Below, in pieces: positions 35,401 through 43,221 of a stretch of 45,349 nt of DNA. Made by a program: the position numbers and the translations under genes. The notes beneath the pieces are model-generated. The model had not been told where the DNA came from and ran no database searches. It was given only the letters and a program-made list of their open reading frames with translations. Source of the stretch: Candidatus Cryptobacteroides intestinavium (GTDB lineage: Bacteria; Bacteroidota; Bacteroidia; Bacteroidales; UBA932); contig JADIMI010000052.1 in the NCBI GenBank assembly GCA_017694845.1, positions 1-45,349 of the forward strand, read 5' to 3'. How positions within the stretch are numbered: position 1 is the first letter of the stretch; every line of letters begins with the position of its first letter.

Positions 35401-35515
35401 CCACATCGGGGATGAGCGACACAGGCAGCATCCTGATGCTGACTATCCCGAGCACCACAATGACCAGAAGCGCCATAGTGACCGTCACCGGTCTGTCCAA
35501 CAACCTGTTCAGCAT
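32456..35515 (-). CDS. RND efflux pump inner-membrane subunit (first of pair)
   Basis: A 1019-residue AcrB/MdtB-like transporter. The start MLNRLLDRPVTVTMALLVIVVLG, the conserved LIPDVDVPYIIVQT and the TM4 motif GLVLGVGMMVDNTIVLTDN show the family. The second half includes LASQFESLVQPLVIM and LIGLVVICGIVINDSILKID. Length and motifs are standard. It starts 5 bp after the adaptor stop. With the downstream RND it makes a two-pump operon sharing one adaptor and TolC. The substrate cannot be predicted; drugs, lipids, metal or peptide are all possible. Confidence 0.95.
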   Translation of the reverse strand: MLNRLLDRPVTVTMALLVIVVLGIVSIRMLPVSLIPDVDVPYIIVQTSAPSLSAREVDETVVRPLRQQLLQLHSLEDIVCESRDGSGTIRLSFQEGSDIDYLFIEVNEKIDRTMGSLKDIDRPKVLKSDASDIPAFYINMTLKEEEPLSGDADTVLFPVTRQFSDMSRFASEVVSKRIEQLSEVAMVDMSGYVSPELLIVPDMKILRQTGITGEEFESYIRSANVRLGSLSIRDGEYRYNVKFQSFASDRKDIEDIYINHKGRLLQVKDIAKVIEHPAKRSGLVRSDGKDAVTMAVIKQSDARMADLRKSIGRLMGQFSKDYPELEFEVTRDQTALLEYSIDNLVNNIVIGIVLACIIIFLFMQDFRSPALVALTIPTALIFTMLIFYVIGLTINIISLSGLVLGVGMMVDNTIVLTDNITARWQRGDSLRKAVVRGTSEVVAPMLSSVLTTCAVFIPLVFVSGIAGALFYDQAMAVTITLLTAYAMTVTIIPVYYWLWYRKFDSFRPSPLLEKFSFAGVIRRYESGLVWAFRHRWAGWAVFFLSGVLIVVCFIYMPKEKLPEMTYTDTLLKVDWNEHIALEGNSDRVEEMERLIGKDTEQMTSMVGMQQFVLGHSGESSASGAVMYIDCKDAETLGMVKETVAGFLDSSYPACVYSFEPSGNIFDMVFAEREAELVARLRPVGSSELDPETLAATVGKISSDLPGIGFDDIQLKKDVLYVADPRKMALYDVSYQDLLSVLRNALNENSLFNIVQGNESIPVVMGTDTRDIREILTDTWIRKGGRDIPVYSMMTQTYDEDFKYIISGVEGEYYPLEMSPGNMRPEKIMSRISDTVGRDGSFEVNFSGSVFSNREMTRELIFVLLVALVLLYLILASQFESLVQPLVIMSEIVIDIAGSLLVLWICGATINLMSLIGLVVICGIVINDSILKIDTINRLRKEGYHLKHAIMEGGQRRLKAIVMTSLTTILAVCPFLSRGNMGDDLQYPMSLVIIAGLTIGTLISLFFVPVVYYEIYRRDE

Positions 35516-35520
35516 TGCAA

Positions 35521-36630
35521 TCAGTCTTTTATCCGCACTTCGGAATCGTCCGCAAGATTGAGGTTGCCGGATATGATGACCGCATCACCTTCCTCCAGTT
35601 CCGCCCCTCTCTCCACATTGGCCTCGACGGCATAGCTCTCGCTGTTGTCCATAACGATATGCACATACGTCCAGCGCGCCCTGCCATCCACATACCTGAA
35701 CAGCACATACTCATTGTCCCTGATAACCACTGCACTCTTCGGCACCACAAGACGGGCATCCACATCCTTCTCAACGGATACCGACACATTCATCCCGTCC
35801 ACCAGGCTGCCGTTATTCGGCACCCGCGCCTTGACAGACACGAGCCCGTTTTCATCCACAGAAGGATTGACGGAAACTATCTCCCCGTAGAGGACATCCC
35901 CGGACGAAGAGAACGGTTCCACCTTGACTTTAAGCCCGCGGGCAAGAAACCCGTATTCCGCCTCCAGCACGGTAAACGTCACATCGAACTCCGAATCATC
36001 TATCAGCGTACAGAACGGAGAGGAGCCGGATGCATCATACGGCTTCAGTTCCACTCCGGCCACCTTGCCGCTGAACGGAGCGGTTATGGAAGCCCCGGTG
36101 TAGTCATATTCAGCTCCTTCCAGAGAATATACGGCTTCCTTGTAGCCTGAACGCATCTTCGCTACAGCAAGGACATCCTCAGGCACGGACAGCGTATCCT
36201 CGACGATATATCCCAGCCCGGCAAGCACATCATACAGTTCCATCTCCGCCTTCTCCAGAGACAGCCGGGCCGAACGGAGGGCCAGACGCTTCTCCGTCAT
36301 ATCCAGAGATGCTATGACATCCCCTTTACGGACCGCATCCCCGTTTTCCGCATTGACACTGGCAATGATTCCGGATGAGCGGAACCCGAGGGCACTTTTC
36401 CGCACCGCCGAAAGTTTTCCATTGGCAGTAAGCTGCCGTCTGAATGTCCTCCGGCTGAGAATTACAGTATCCACCTCATTTACCTGCGGTGTATATTCAA
36501 GTCTCGCGGTGTCCTCGGACTCGCCGCTCCTGCCTGTTCCGCCTCCGCACCCGGAGAACAGCAGCATCGCGGACACTGCCGCCATGGCAATCCCTTCTGA
36601 CAATCCCATAGGTCTGTTGCTGTACATCAT
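35521..36630 (-). CDS. RND periplasmic adaptor (membrane fusion) lipoprotein
   Basis: A 369-residue HlyD/AcrA-type adaptor. The N-terminal signal ends in a lipobox (LLFSGC, Cys28). The lipoyl half-motifs RKSALGFRSSGIIASVNAENGDAVRKGDVIASLD and the second half ASITAPFSGKVAGVEL are separated by a helical hairpin (about residues 115-155). A beta-barrel domain follows. It links the RND pumps to TolC. The start ATGATG overlaps the TolC stop (TGA at 36627-36629), so translation is coupled. Confidence 0.94.
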   Translation of the reverse strand: MMYSNRPMGLSEGIAMAAVSAMLLFSGCGGGTGRSGESEDTARLEYTPQVNEVDTVILSRRTFRRQLTANGKLSAVRKSALGFRSSGIIASVNAENGDAVRKGDVIASLDMTEKRLALRSARLSLEKAEMELYDVLAGLGYIVEDTLSVPEDVLAVAKMRSGYKEAVYSLEGAEYDYTGASITAPFSGKVAGVELKPYDASGSSPFCTLIDDSEFDVTFTVLEAEYGFLARGLKVKVEPFSSSGDVLYGEIVSVNPSVDENGLVSVKARVPNNGSLVDGMNVSVSVEKDVDARLVVPKSAVVIRDNEYVLFRYVDGRARWTYVHIVMDNSESYAVEANVERGAELEEGDAVIISGNLNLADDSEVRIKD

Positions 36631-38114
36631 TCTGCAAGTTCCTCCACATTCACATCTATATCCTTACCCGCAATGAAATCATACAGGGTAAGTTTTCTTA
36701 AAGAATAATAATAGTTCCAGAAATTCATCAGGTCGTCGATATAGTTTCTCACCGCATCATCGCACTCGCTTCTGGCTGTATTGAGATCCGTCACGGACAC
36801 CGAACCCGAGCGGAACTTCTCCATAATCAGCTGATACCTCTCACGGGCAATCCTCTCCGCCCTCGCTGAAGCCAGGCACTGCTGCCTCTGGCTGTTGAAC
36901 TGTCCCACTGCCGTGAACACGTTCCTGCGATAGTCGTTCTCGGACTGCTCCACCTGGGCCTTGACCACAGCCGCCCTGGCCTCCGCCTCCTTGACGCGGC
37001 CCTTTCCCATCCCCCAGTCGAATATAGGGATGCTGAAAGAGATACCCACGACCTCCTGGTCCACCAGATTCCTGTATGTCTCGCGTATAGCCGCATCCGA
37101 ATTGGAAAGTCCGAACTTCGCGCTTATCGACACAGACGCCCCTCTGTCTGCCTTCGCCTGGGCTATCTCCGACTCCGCCGTCAGGATATCTATCTCATTG
37201 TCCAGACGGAAGGAAGAATTTTCCAGAGCCTTGGCGATCACCATATCATAGTCCATCTGTATGTCAGGAAGCATATCGTCTGTCACCGTCTCTATCTCGA
37301 ACTTCTCATCGAACCCGAGCAGGGAGTTGAGCGTCATCTGGGCCTCCCTCACTGCAATCTCGTTCTCGTTGATGGAGATGCTGTCGTTGACCATCCTCAG
37401 CTCCAGCTGCAGGTACTCGTCCCTTGTCACGCTCCCGAGCTTCAGCCTCTGGGCAGCTATCGAGTACATCTGCCGCGTATTGGAATAATTCGTCCGGGCC
37501 GTCTCGAAGTTCCGCCTGGCAAGCATCAGGTTGAAATAGTAACGGACAGCGTTTATCGTCACCTGCTCCATCGACTCGATATACACTCTCTTGGCCCGCT
37601 CGTACTGCTTCGGAGATATCTTCTTCTGCCACTTGAACCTGTTGTACGCAAGAAGAGGCTGCTCATAATAGAAAGTGACCGGCTGGGCATACCAGGTCTT
37701 GCCTGCATCCACCCCGAACTGGTCTATCCTCGACAGATCCGTGTACAGGGAGAGGGTACCTCCGGTGAATGTCAGGTTCTGCCTGATGGACAGCCCGATA
37801 CTGTTCTGCATATTGTAGTTGCTCGTATAGACCAGCTCGCCCGTCTCGAAATTCTGCAGCTGTCTGAGCGAACGGTCGAACGAAGCCAGGTTGCCGTACA
37901 GGTTCAGAGACGGCAGACGGCTCGCCTTGTAGGATCTCCAGGCCCAGTAGCTCGACACAAAGGATGCCTTGGCCTCGAGAGCCGCCACCGACTGGCTTCT
38001 CGCCACCTCTATCGCCTCATCCAGCGTCATCCTTGTCTGTCCGCCCGACGGCACCGGCAGGCTCAGGTGACACGCGCAACATAAAAGAAATATCACTACT
38101 TTCTCACAATACAT
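36627..38114 (-). CDS. TolC family outer-membrane efflux protein
   Basis: A protein of 495 residues from the ATG at 38114, which gives a signal peptide (MYCEKVVIFLLCCACHLSLPVPSGGQ) and the typical MTLDEAIEVARSQS opening. The frame remains open for 75 more codons upstream through a signal peptidase fragment; I do not take that as the start. Two long helical repeats are visible, with RRNFETARTNYSNTRQMYSIAAQRLKLGSVTRDEYLQLE and the second ERYQLIMEKFRSGSVSVTDLN. It forms the outer-membrane channel of the tripartite pump and is the first gene of the four-gene exporter operon. Confidence 0.93.
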   Translation of the reverse strand: MYCEKVVIFLLCCACHLSLPVPSGGQTRMTLDEAIEVARSQSVAALEAKASFVSSYWAWRSYKASRLPSLNLYGNLASFDRSLRQLQNFETGELVYTSNYNMQNSIGLSIRQNLTFTGGTLSLYTDLSRIDQFGVDAGKTWYAQPVTFYYEQPLLAYNRFKWQKKISPKQYERAKRVYIESMEQVTINAVRYYFNLMLARRNFETARTNYSNTRQMYSIAAQRLKLGSVTRDEYLQLELRMVNDSISINENEIAVREAQMTLNSLLGFDEKFEIETVTDDMLPDIQMDYDMVIAKALENSSFRLDNEIDILTAESEIAQAKADRGASVSISAKFGLSNSDAAIRETYRNLVDQEVVGISFSIPIFDWGMGKGRVKEAEARAAVVKAQVEQSENDYRRNVFTAVGQFNSQRQQCLASARAERIARERYQLIMEKFRSGSVSVTDLNTARSECDDAVRNYIDDLMNFWNYYYSLRKLTLYDFIAGKDIDVNVEELAE

Positions 38115-38339
38115 CTTTAATTGAAAATTACTGTTTTCTACAAATTTTATCGCAAATTTATAAATATCATAATTTAAAGAATCTATGTAAAGGCTATCAT
38201 TTTCTTGGGGCACTATAAACTTTCTTTTATAAGCAACATCATTATTATACACATATTTAAGTGTATCATTAATATAAATATGGTTTTTATCTATTGTAAT
38301 TGTATCTCCTGCAACTCCAATACATCTTTTTATACACAT
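38115..38339 (-). pseudogene. Signal peptidase I (S26) fragment
   Basis: The 75 codons in frame before TolC open with MCIKRCIGVAGDTITI and IYINDTLKYV. This is the segment of type I signal peptidases that carries the catalytic Lys (KR) and the conserved GDT motif. The upstream part with the catalytic Ser (SMxPT box) is absent; an in-frame TAA stands 8 codons before the ATG. The downstream part runs into TolC. It is therefore a fragment and should be inactive. In the intact locus such a peptidase could have processed the NVEALA peptides. Confidence 0.6.
38153..38160 (-). promoter_or_regulatory. -7 element for the exporter operon
   Basis: TAAATTTG on the minus strand fits TAnnTTTG, 38 bp before the TolC start, inside the peptidase remnant. 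No clear -33 box. It would let the exporter be transcribed apart from the decayed genes upstream. Confidence 0.45.
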
Positions 38340-38549
38340 ATTGTATTGATTGTAAAAATTTTATACTGTTTTCTATGCAAGAATTACAACCTTGTAAGTG
38401 CAATATATAGTAATATTCTAATGTAGCCTCACTTTGCTGTTGAGTCTCCTGCATATACTTTACAAATTGAGAATAATAAATTTTTTTCGTATTATTTTAC
38501 AACTAATCAAGATAAAAAATACAGACAATGTTGTTATTAAATATCTCAT
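38340..38549 (-). pseudogene. Frameshifted thioredoxin-like lipoprotein fragment
   Basis: An ATG at 38549, 4 bp past the stop of the propeller gene, starts MRYLITTLSVFFILISCK, a lipoprotein signal with lipobox. The frame stops after 29 codons. If one base is restored in the A-run after the lipobox Cys, it continues as a thioredoxin-like N-terminus with LEYYYILHLQGCNSCIENSIKFLQ, a GCNSC motif like the CxxC of the proteins at 7913 and 43146. It then runs out at the peptidase fragment. Position, signal and CxxC agree with the order propeller then thioredoxin-like gene seen at 43733. Confidence 0.6.
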
Positions 38550-38553
38550 AATA

Positions 38554-39723
38554 TTAAACGCTTTTATTGCATATTGCAGAATGTATCAATAAAATGGTAT
38601 CAGCATCCTCGTTATTCATCGGAAGAAAAACAAAACCATCACTCAATGGCACTATCATCGAAATATCCTTCATCGGATACACCTTTTCATATACGATATT
38701 GAAATCCTTGTCATATATAACAAGGGCTCGCTCTCTTTCTTTCCCGACAGATTGCTTTAAATTATAAAATCTTGAGAAACAATCAGCAGAGGAATGATAA
38801 TATAGCGGTCCATAATACGGTGTTGAATTTCTCAACTCGACCAGTTTTTGCTGACTGGCTTCCCTCCTCTCCAAAGGCCGGGGGAATCTGACCGCGGATG
38901 ACGGTGATATATCTTTTTCACCAATCATTTTATAGTCATACATACTGTAGATGTATACTCTGTGATCCACGGGATATGTCACATACATTTTGTCGCCCAC
39001 AACCAGCTGATAAGGATGATGCATATCAAAATAATACCGTCTCATCCCTTTATGTTTCAGCACTCCTTCATACGGAGCGAATATCTTTTCCCATTGCCTC
39101 TTATCCAGATTATATATTCCGTGGCGACTTATATCCGGACTGCCTGCTTCATCGCGCGCAGTCACAGGACTTAAAACAAAAAACATTGAACTTGAGTCTG
39201 CTTCATACTGAAAATTCTCCAGGAATGAATTGGTCGATATTCCGAATCCATTCGCTGACAATCCCGGCTCTTTATTCGGGCTTATATGCATATCGACATC
39301 ATCCCATCGGTCTATTCCTTTTCCTCGGGAATCGACCAAAATTAATCCAAGTTTTGGCGTTGTCGCAATGAAGATGCTGTCTTTAGAGACCACTCTGAAA
39401 TTTTCTATGCCACTTGTTCCAGATGTGTTTCTATCCAATAATATATCATATAAGAAACAGCTGGACTTCAGATTATAAACGCTCAACCTCAATCCATCAA
39501 ACAAATTGACCCCATACAATATTGAATCCTGATATATCTGGACATTATGAAAAAAGTTGTAATGCCTGTCAGGGACACGGATCTTTAAGGTATCATATAT
39601 AGACAGTGATACGGAATTCTTGCAACCTCTATGATGTGGCGTGCTGTAATATGACCACGACTCACGTCCTTTACAAGAATATAATGATGCTAATATTATC
39701 AGTGCCGTTAAAAATCTTTGCAT
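38554..39723 (-). CDS. Six-bladed beta-propeller lipoprotein
   Basis: A 389-residue protein with lipobox LYSC (MQRFLTALIILASLYSC). The mature part has repeated beta strands and the BF3164-like features LFDGLRLSVYNLKS, KLGLILVDSRGKGID and RERALVIYDKDFNIVYEKVYP. The usual GRGPxE motif is not evident; GTSGIENF stands near the expected place. It is AT-rich compared with the exporter genes, suggesting separate origin or recent transfer. It is followed at 4 bp by the broken thioredoxin-like gene. Ligand and role are unknown; an outer-membrane or periplasmic place is expected from the lipid anchor. Confidence 0.72.
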   Translation of the reverse strand: MQRFLTALIILASLYSCKGRESWSYYSTPHHRGCKNSVSLSIYDTLKIRVPDRHYNFFHNVQIYQDSILYGVNLFDGLRLSVYNLKSSCFLYDILLDRNTSGTSGIENFRVVSKDSIFIATTPKLGLILVDSRGKGIDRWDDVDMHISPNKEPGLSANGFGISTNSFLENFQYEADSSSMFFVLSPVTARDEAGSPDISRHGIYNLDKRQWEKIFAPYEGVLKHKGMRRYYFDMHHPYQLVVGDKMYVTYPVDHRVYIYSMYDYKMIGEKDISPSSAVRFPRPLERREASQQKLVELRNSTPYYGPLYYHSSADCFSRFYNLKQSVGKERERALVIYDKDFNIVYEKVYPMKDISMIVPLSDGFVFLPMNNEDADTILLIHSAICNKSV

Positions 39724-39962
39724 TGGCTGAATGATATAACTGTTTTATAATTTAATGTTTTATTATCTTCATTATTTAATTGTGGTGAAACGAGGTAACC
39801 ATTTTTTGTATTTTGACTTTTGAAACTCTCACTGATGCCTAATATCCACTGTCTATCTAATCCGCAAATTTGATTGGAGATTTTTGACTATAATTGTTCC
39901 TATTGCTTTGCAACAGGCTTTTCACATTTATCCTCGACAACTTCATAAGCCAAATATAATGA
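39724..39962. other. AT-rich spacer
   Basis: 239 bp between the O-antigen-ligase-like gene and the propeller gene. On the minus strand there is a 29-codon frame (MKLSRINVKSLLQ and onward) with no clear ribosome site or family. I see no terminator or repeat. Confidence 0.3.
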
Positions 39963-41849
39963 TTATTCTTCCAAAGCCCGCTCCACCTGCCTGCGGAGAG
40001 ACACCATCGTCCCGTTGCGCGGATTGAACGGCATCGACAATATCCTCTCTCCCAGCCGCCTCGCCTCATCCGTCATTCCCCGCTCCTCATACATTCCCAT
40101 CATAAGCACCAGCGGATACAACCGGGACGGGACCATATTATGGGCTGTCATAAACTCCTGTTCAGCCAGACTGTACTGCCCCATCGCCTGATAATTCTTC
40201 CCCATTATATTGTGGAACATCGGTTGTGCGGATATGGCTGCCCCCTCCGACAGGATGGCATTGCTGCGCTCCGGCTTACCGCTCTTGTGCAGGGCATAAC
40301 CATAGTCATAAAGATAGAGGTAGTTCCAGTACAGGGAAGGATATATCTCCTCTAGCACAGCAGCCGCATCCTCATACATATCCATCATCGCCCACTGTCT
40401 GGATTCCTGCCATTTGCCGTATGCTTCCTCCCTTGCACTGTAGACCCCTGTAAACAATGCAAATCCCGCAATGGCAGCCACAAATGCAAGAGCCGACAGC
40501 ACCGGATCCAGCATATTGCGCACAGAATGCTTTCCCTCACGGGACCGCCTGCACCGGCTCTCCGGAACGTTCCCGCAACCGGCCAATGCCAGCATTGCGA
40601 CAATGCTCACGGCCAGACCGACTATCGACAAAGGATAGGACGACAATGCGAAGATACCCATCGCCAGCAGACCGTACCCTGCCGGATTCCTCCTCCTTAT
40701 CAGGACAGACACCGCCACTGCCATCACAGCGACCGCGACAAGCAACCCCGGCAGTCCGGCCTCCATACCGGCTTTCAGATACTCGTTGAAAGCATATTCA
40801 GGACTGCCTGCCACACTGACTGTCTCATCTGGTCTCTGTTTCTGTGCGAAATACTCTGTCTGGGCCAGCCCATAGCTTCCGAGAGCCGTGCCGGGTCCGG
40901 TTCCGATACAGGGGGACTCAGCTATCGCCCTGACCTCCATATTCCAGATATGGAACCTGCCAACCGCCGAATCCTTCTTCATTATGAATGCCCTGACCCC
41001 TACAGCAAGCACGGCAATCAGCACTCCGGCCGAGAGCCACCTGTGCCCCGATATGACACGGGCCAGTCTACACTCCCGAAAAGCACAGGCCACAGCAGCC
41101 AAAGCAAATGCAATCCAGCCAGCCCTGCTCATCGAAGCCGGCAGGACGACAAAACACAAGGCCACAGCAATCACGGAAAGGGCAAGCGGAAGCAGCCGGT
41201 ACAGAATCCATCCGGAATACGGACTTCCAATGACTTTCAACAGACTGACGGATTGTCCGGAACGAGACGATATAAACGAAACATATCTGAAACTTTTACC
41301 ATACCTCGCGATATAGCCTGCCGCTACCGCCATCGCCATCGCGATGAATCCTCCGTAAGGCCCCGGATTCGGGAAACTGCCGGTCAGCACGAACGAATGG
41401 TGCCCCGATGGCACATCCCCGAATATCTGCCCCAACCCTGTGACACTCTCACATATCGCCCACACACAGAGGACTGTAAGCATATACAGCCGGAAAGGAC
41501 GGCCTCCTGCGCCGAACAGCACCTTGAAAGACAGATACAGCGTGACATACGGAAATGCCTCCTGAAGCACCGCCAAGGACACCTTCTGCCCGTTCAGCAA
41601 GGCGGACAGACAATAGACACCGACAAGACATACAAGCAGAATATCCACAATCCCCCACCTGACCCGGCGCGGCTCAAAGCAGAAGAGCACCAGAGCCGGG
41701 ACCAGCACCGCCACCGCCCTTGCGTTCAGCCCGGCAGTCCGGTATTCCGACAGTCCCGCCCTTTGCGACACATACGCAGCAAGCAAGGCAACCGCTGCCA
41801 CCGCGGCTGCCCATATCACAACTCTGAATTTATGTCCGATACTTCCCAA
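39963..41849 (-). CDS. O-antigen-ligase-like membrane protein with C-terminal TPRs
   Basis: A 628-residue protein. About eleven hydrophobic segments fill the first 450 residues. The Wzy/WaaL-type periplasmic loop is seen in WNMEVRAIAESPCIGTGPGTALGSYG and EYAFNEYLKAGMEAGLPGLL. The C-terminal ~170 residues are TPR-like helices (LYDYGYALHKSGKPERSNAIL, GKNYQAMGQYSLAEQEF). Such proteins move lipid-linked glycans onto an acceptor (lipid A or protein). There is no glycan biosynthesis cluster here; it sits between propeller genes of the NVEALA cluster. It could therefore act on a cluster product, which is inference. It begins 3 bp after the previous stop. Confidence 0.78.
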   Translation of the reverse strand: MGSIGHKFRVVIWAAAVAAVALLAAYVSQRAGLSEYRTAGLNARAVAVLVPALVLFCFEPRRVRWGIVDILLVCLVGVYCLSALLNGQKVSLAVLQEAFPYVTLYLSFKVLFGAGGRPFRLYMLTVLCVWAICESVTGLGQIFGDVPSGHHSFVLTGSFPNPGPYGGFIAMAMAVAAGYIARYGKSFRYVSFISSRSGQSVSLLKVIGSPYSGWILYRLLPLALSVIAVALCFVVLPASMSRAGWIAFALAAVACAFRECRLARVISGHRWLSAGVLIAVLAVGVRAFIMKKDSAVGRFHIWNMEVRAIAESPCIGTGPGTALGSYGLAQTEYFAQKQRPDETVSVAGSPEYAFNEYLKAGMEAGLPGLLVAVAVMAVAVSVLIRRRNPAGYGLLAMGIFALSSYPLSIVGLAVSIVAMLALAGCGNVPESRCRRSREGKHSVRNMLDPVLSALAFVAAIAGFALFTGVYSAREEAYGKWQESRQWAMMDMYEDAAAVLEEIYPSLYWNYLYLYDYGYALHKSGKPERSNAILSEGAAISAQPMFHNIMGKNYQAMGQYSLAEQEFMTAHNMVPSRLYPLVLMMGMYEERGMTDEARRLGERILSMPFNPRNGTMVSLRRQVERALEE

Positions 41850-41851
41850 TA

Positions 41852-42886
41852 TTACTCTTTTGCGGCAAGGATACCCGACAAATCTGCGATATACAGGTGC
41901 CGGGCGTCATGAGCCGGAACAGCGAACAGAATACCCGAGTCGAAATCAATCGTGAACCGCATAAACTGCTTGTCGCATATAAGCCTGTGCAGCAATTCCC
42001 CGTCCCAGTTCCATATCTGTATCTCAGTGGTCTTTTTGCGAGGCCCGTTTAACTTCTGGTCATAATAGTTGACCGCTATGTAATCTCCGGTAGCTGTCGG
42101 ATAAAAGCAATATGCATTATAGGAGGATGCAGTAGCAGGTTCGTAGGCTCCGGTCCCCCCGGTGAAATCCAGGGTAATGTCACGCAGTATTTTCCCGCTC
42201 TGATCTATTATCCGCACTTTCCGGAAATATGTGTAAAACGCGGCAAGCCTGTCTCCATCCGGATGCGGGACTGTATATTTCATGTATGTGGCGATATTTG
42301 CCGATGAACCTGCCGATGCCCAGTCAGGATAAGGGCAGACATGACTCATCTCTCCCGTCTTTTTATCTGATATTACATACTCATACTTCTCATCCGCCTG
42401 ATTCATATTGATATAACAGTCCTTCATCTCGAATGCTCCGTTGTACGGCTGGTTAAGGTTCATTTTGGTTTTGCTGATGACATCAACTCTGCCGGAATCT
42501 ATCGCCACCTCCTTCAGCATCCCGTCCGCATCCGCCACTTTAAATACATCTCCATATGGCACAATGCTTCTCACATCAATACGGATGAATTCATCCGGTC
42601 CCCTGCCGGTACAACCTGCGGCATAGGAATGGCCTGTAAACGGTAACGGGAATACGGTAAATAATTTGTCTGCCTTTGACTGATATATGACCAGTTTGTC
42701 TTTTACAACGAAAATATTTTCCGGCATCAGCAACTCTGTCCCAATTTCTACTTGTCTCATAGAAATACTGTCAGTCGGTACAACCCCGTCAATTATCCTT
42801 TTCACCTCCGGATTTCTGCTGCAGGAGAATAGCGCACAGCCAATTATCGCCAAGGCTACCGTTTTTCTTTTGGATACTTTAAACAT
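41852..42886 (-). CDS. Six-bladed beta-propeller lipoprotein
   Basis: A 344-residue protein with lipobox LFSC (near residue 22) and the family motif CTGRGPDEFI (near 92). Blade-like stretches include KLNGPRKKTTEIQIWNWDGELLHRLICDKQ and FTIDFDSGILFAVPAHDARHLYIADL, which is a complete family C-terminus. The start overlaps the 3' end of the NVEALA-like frame by 31 bp and its stop is 3 bp before the O-antigen-ligase-like gene, so all three are probably one transcript. It is likely attached to the envelope facing the periplasm or surface; the ligand is unknown. Confidence 0.75.
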   Translation of the reverse strand: MFKVSKRKTVALAIIGCALFSCSRNPEVKRIIDGVVPTDSISMRQVEIGTELLMPENIFVVKDKLVIYQSKADKLFTVFPLPFTGHSYAAGCTGRGPDEFIRIDVRSIVPYGDVFKVADADGMLKEVAIDSGRVDVISKTKMNLNQPYNGAFEMKDCYINMNQADEKYEYVISDKKTGEMSHVCPYPDWASAGSSANIATYMKYTVPHPDGDRLAAFYTYFRKVRIIDQSGKILRDITLDFTGGTGAYEPATASSYNAYCFYPTATGDYIAVNYYDQKLNGPRKKTTEIQIWNWDGELLHRLICDKQFMRFTIDFDSGILFAVPAHDARHLYIADLSGILAAKE

Positions 42887-43221
42887 GTCCCGTGCTTTGA
42901 TAATGATACCACATCAACATCCTTACATCCCATACATTCTGTTATCGTCACATAGTGACTATATTCTTTTTCTGTAATATAATCATACTCGACATATGAT
43001 GAAAAACAGTCGACATATCCTGGGGGATCTATTTCCTGCTGAGCCAAAACATGGACATTAGCATTGAATAAATCATCGCTTGAATTCCTTTCGCTGTTTA
43101 CATAAACGAAAACCGAAACCGCCGCAGCCACGAGCACCGCTCCTGTTATCTCTTCTCCGGTTCGACATATACCCCTCCGTTCGCCTCGAGGTTGGCCAGC
43201 ACTTCCTTGAACAGAACCCAC
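42856..43221 (-). CDS. NVEALA-type peptide with a lost or unclear start
   Basis: The part from about 43158 down reads ITGAVLVAAAVSVFVYVN then FNANVHVLAQQE, an NVEALA-like leader and signature. A 55-residue core with four Cys follows (VDCFSS, TECMGC, GTCLKY). DNA around the hydrophobic segment closely matches the intact gene at 45195. However, there is no ATG before the leader; the frame extends back to a GTG at 43221 inside the thioredoxin-like gene. The C-terminal end of that gene looks fused to this one. The peptide is either silent, started at a GTG or ATA, or made with an extra N-terminal extension. Confidence 0.55.
   Translation of the reverse strand: MGSVQGSAGQPRGERRGICRTGEEITGAVLVAAAVSVFVYVNSERNSSDDLFNANVHVLAQQEIDPPGYVDCFSSYVEYDYITEKEYSHYVTITECMGCKDVDVVSLSKHGTCLKYPKEKR

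Noticed and set aside
38115..38339. Genuine fusion of signal peptidase and TolC (570 residues)
   Set aside because: TolC has its own signal peptide and a promoter-like -7 box at 38153, and the peptidase lacks its Ser box.
39857..39943. Minus-strand 29-codon frame beginning MKLSRINVK
   Set aside because: No ribosome binding site, hydrophobic leader or NVEALA signature; too short to support.
40527..41912. Plus-strand frame of 461 codons opposite the O-antigen-ligase-like gene
   Set aside because: Low-complexity, polar and antisense to a convincing membrane protein; a shadow frame.
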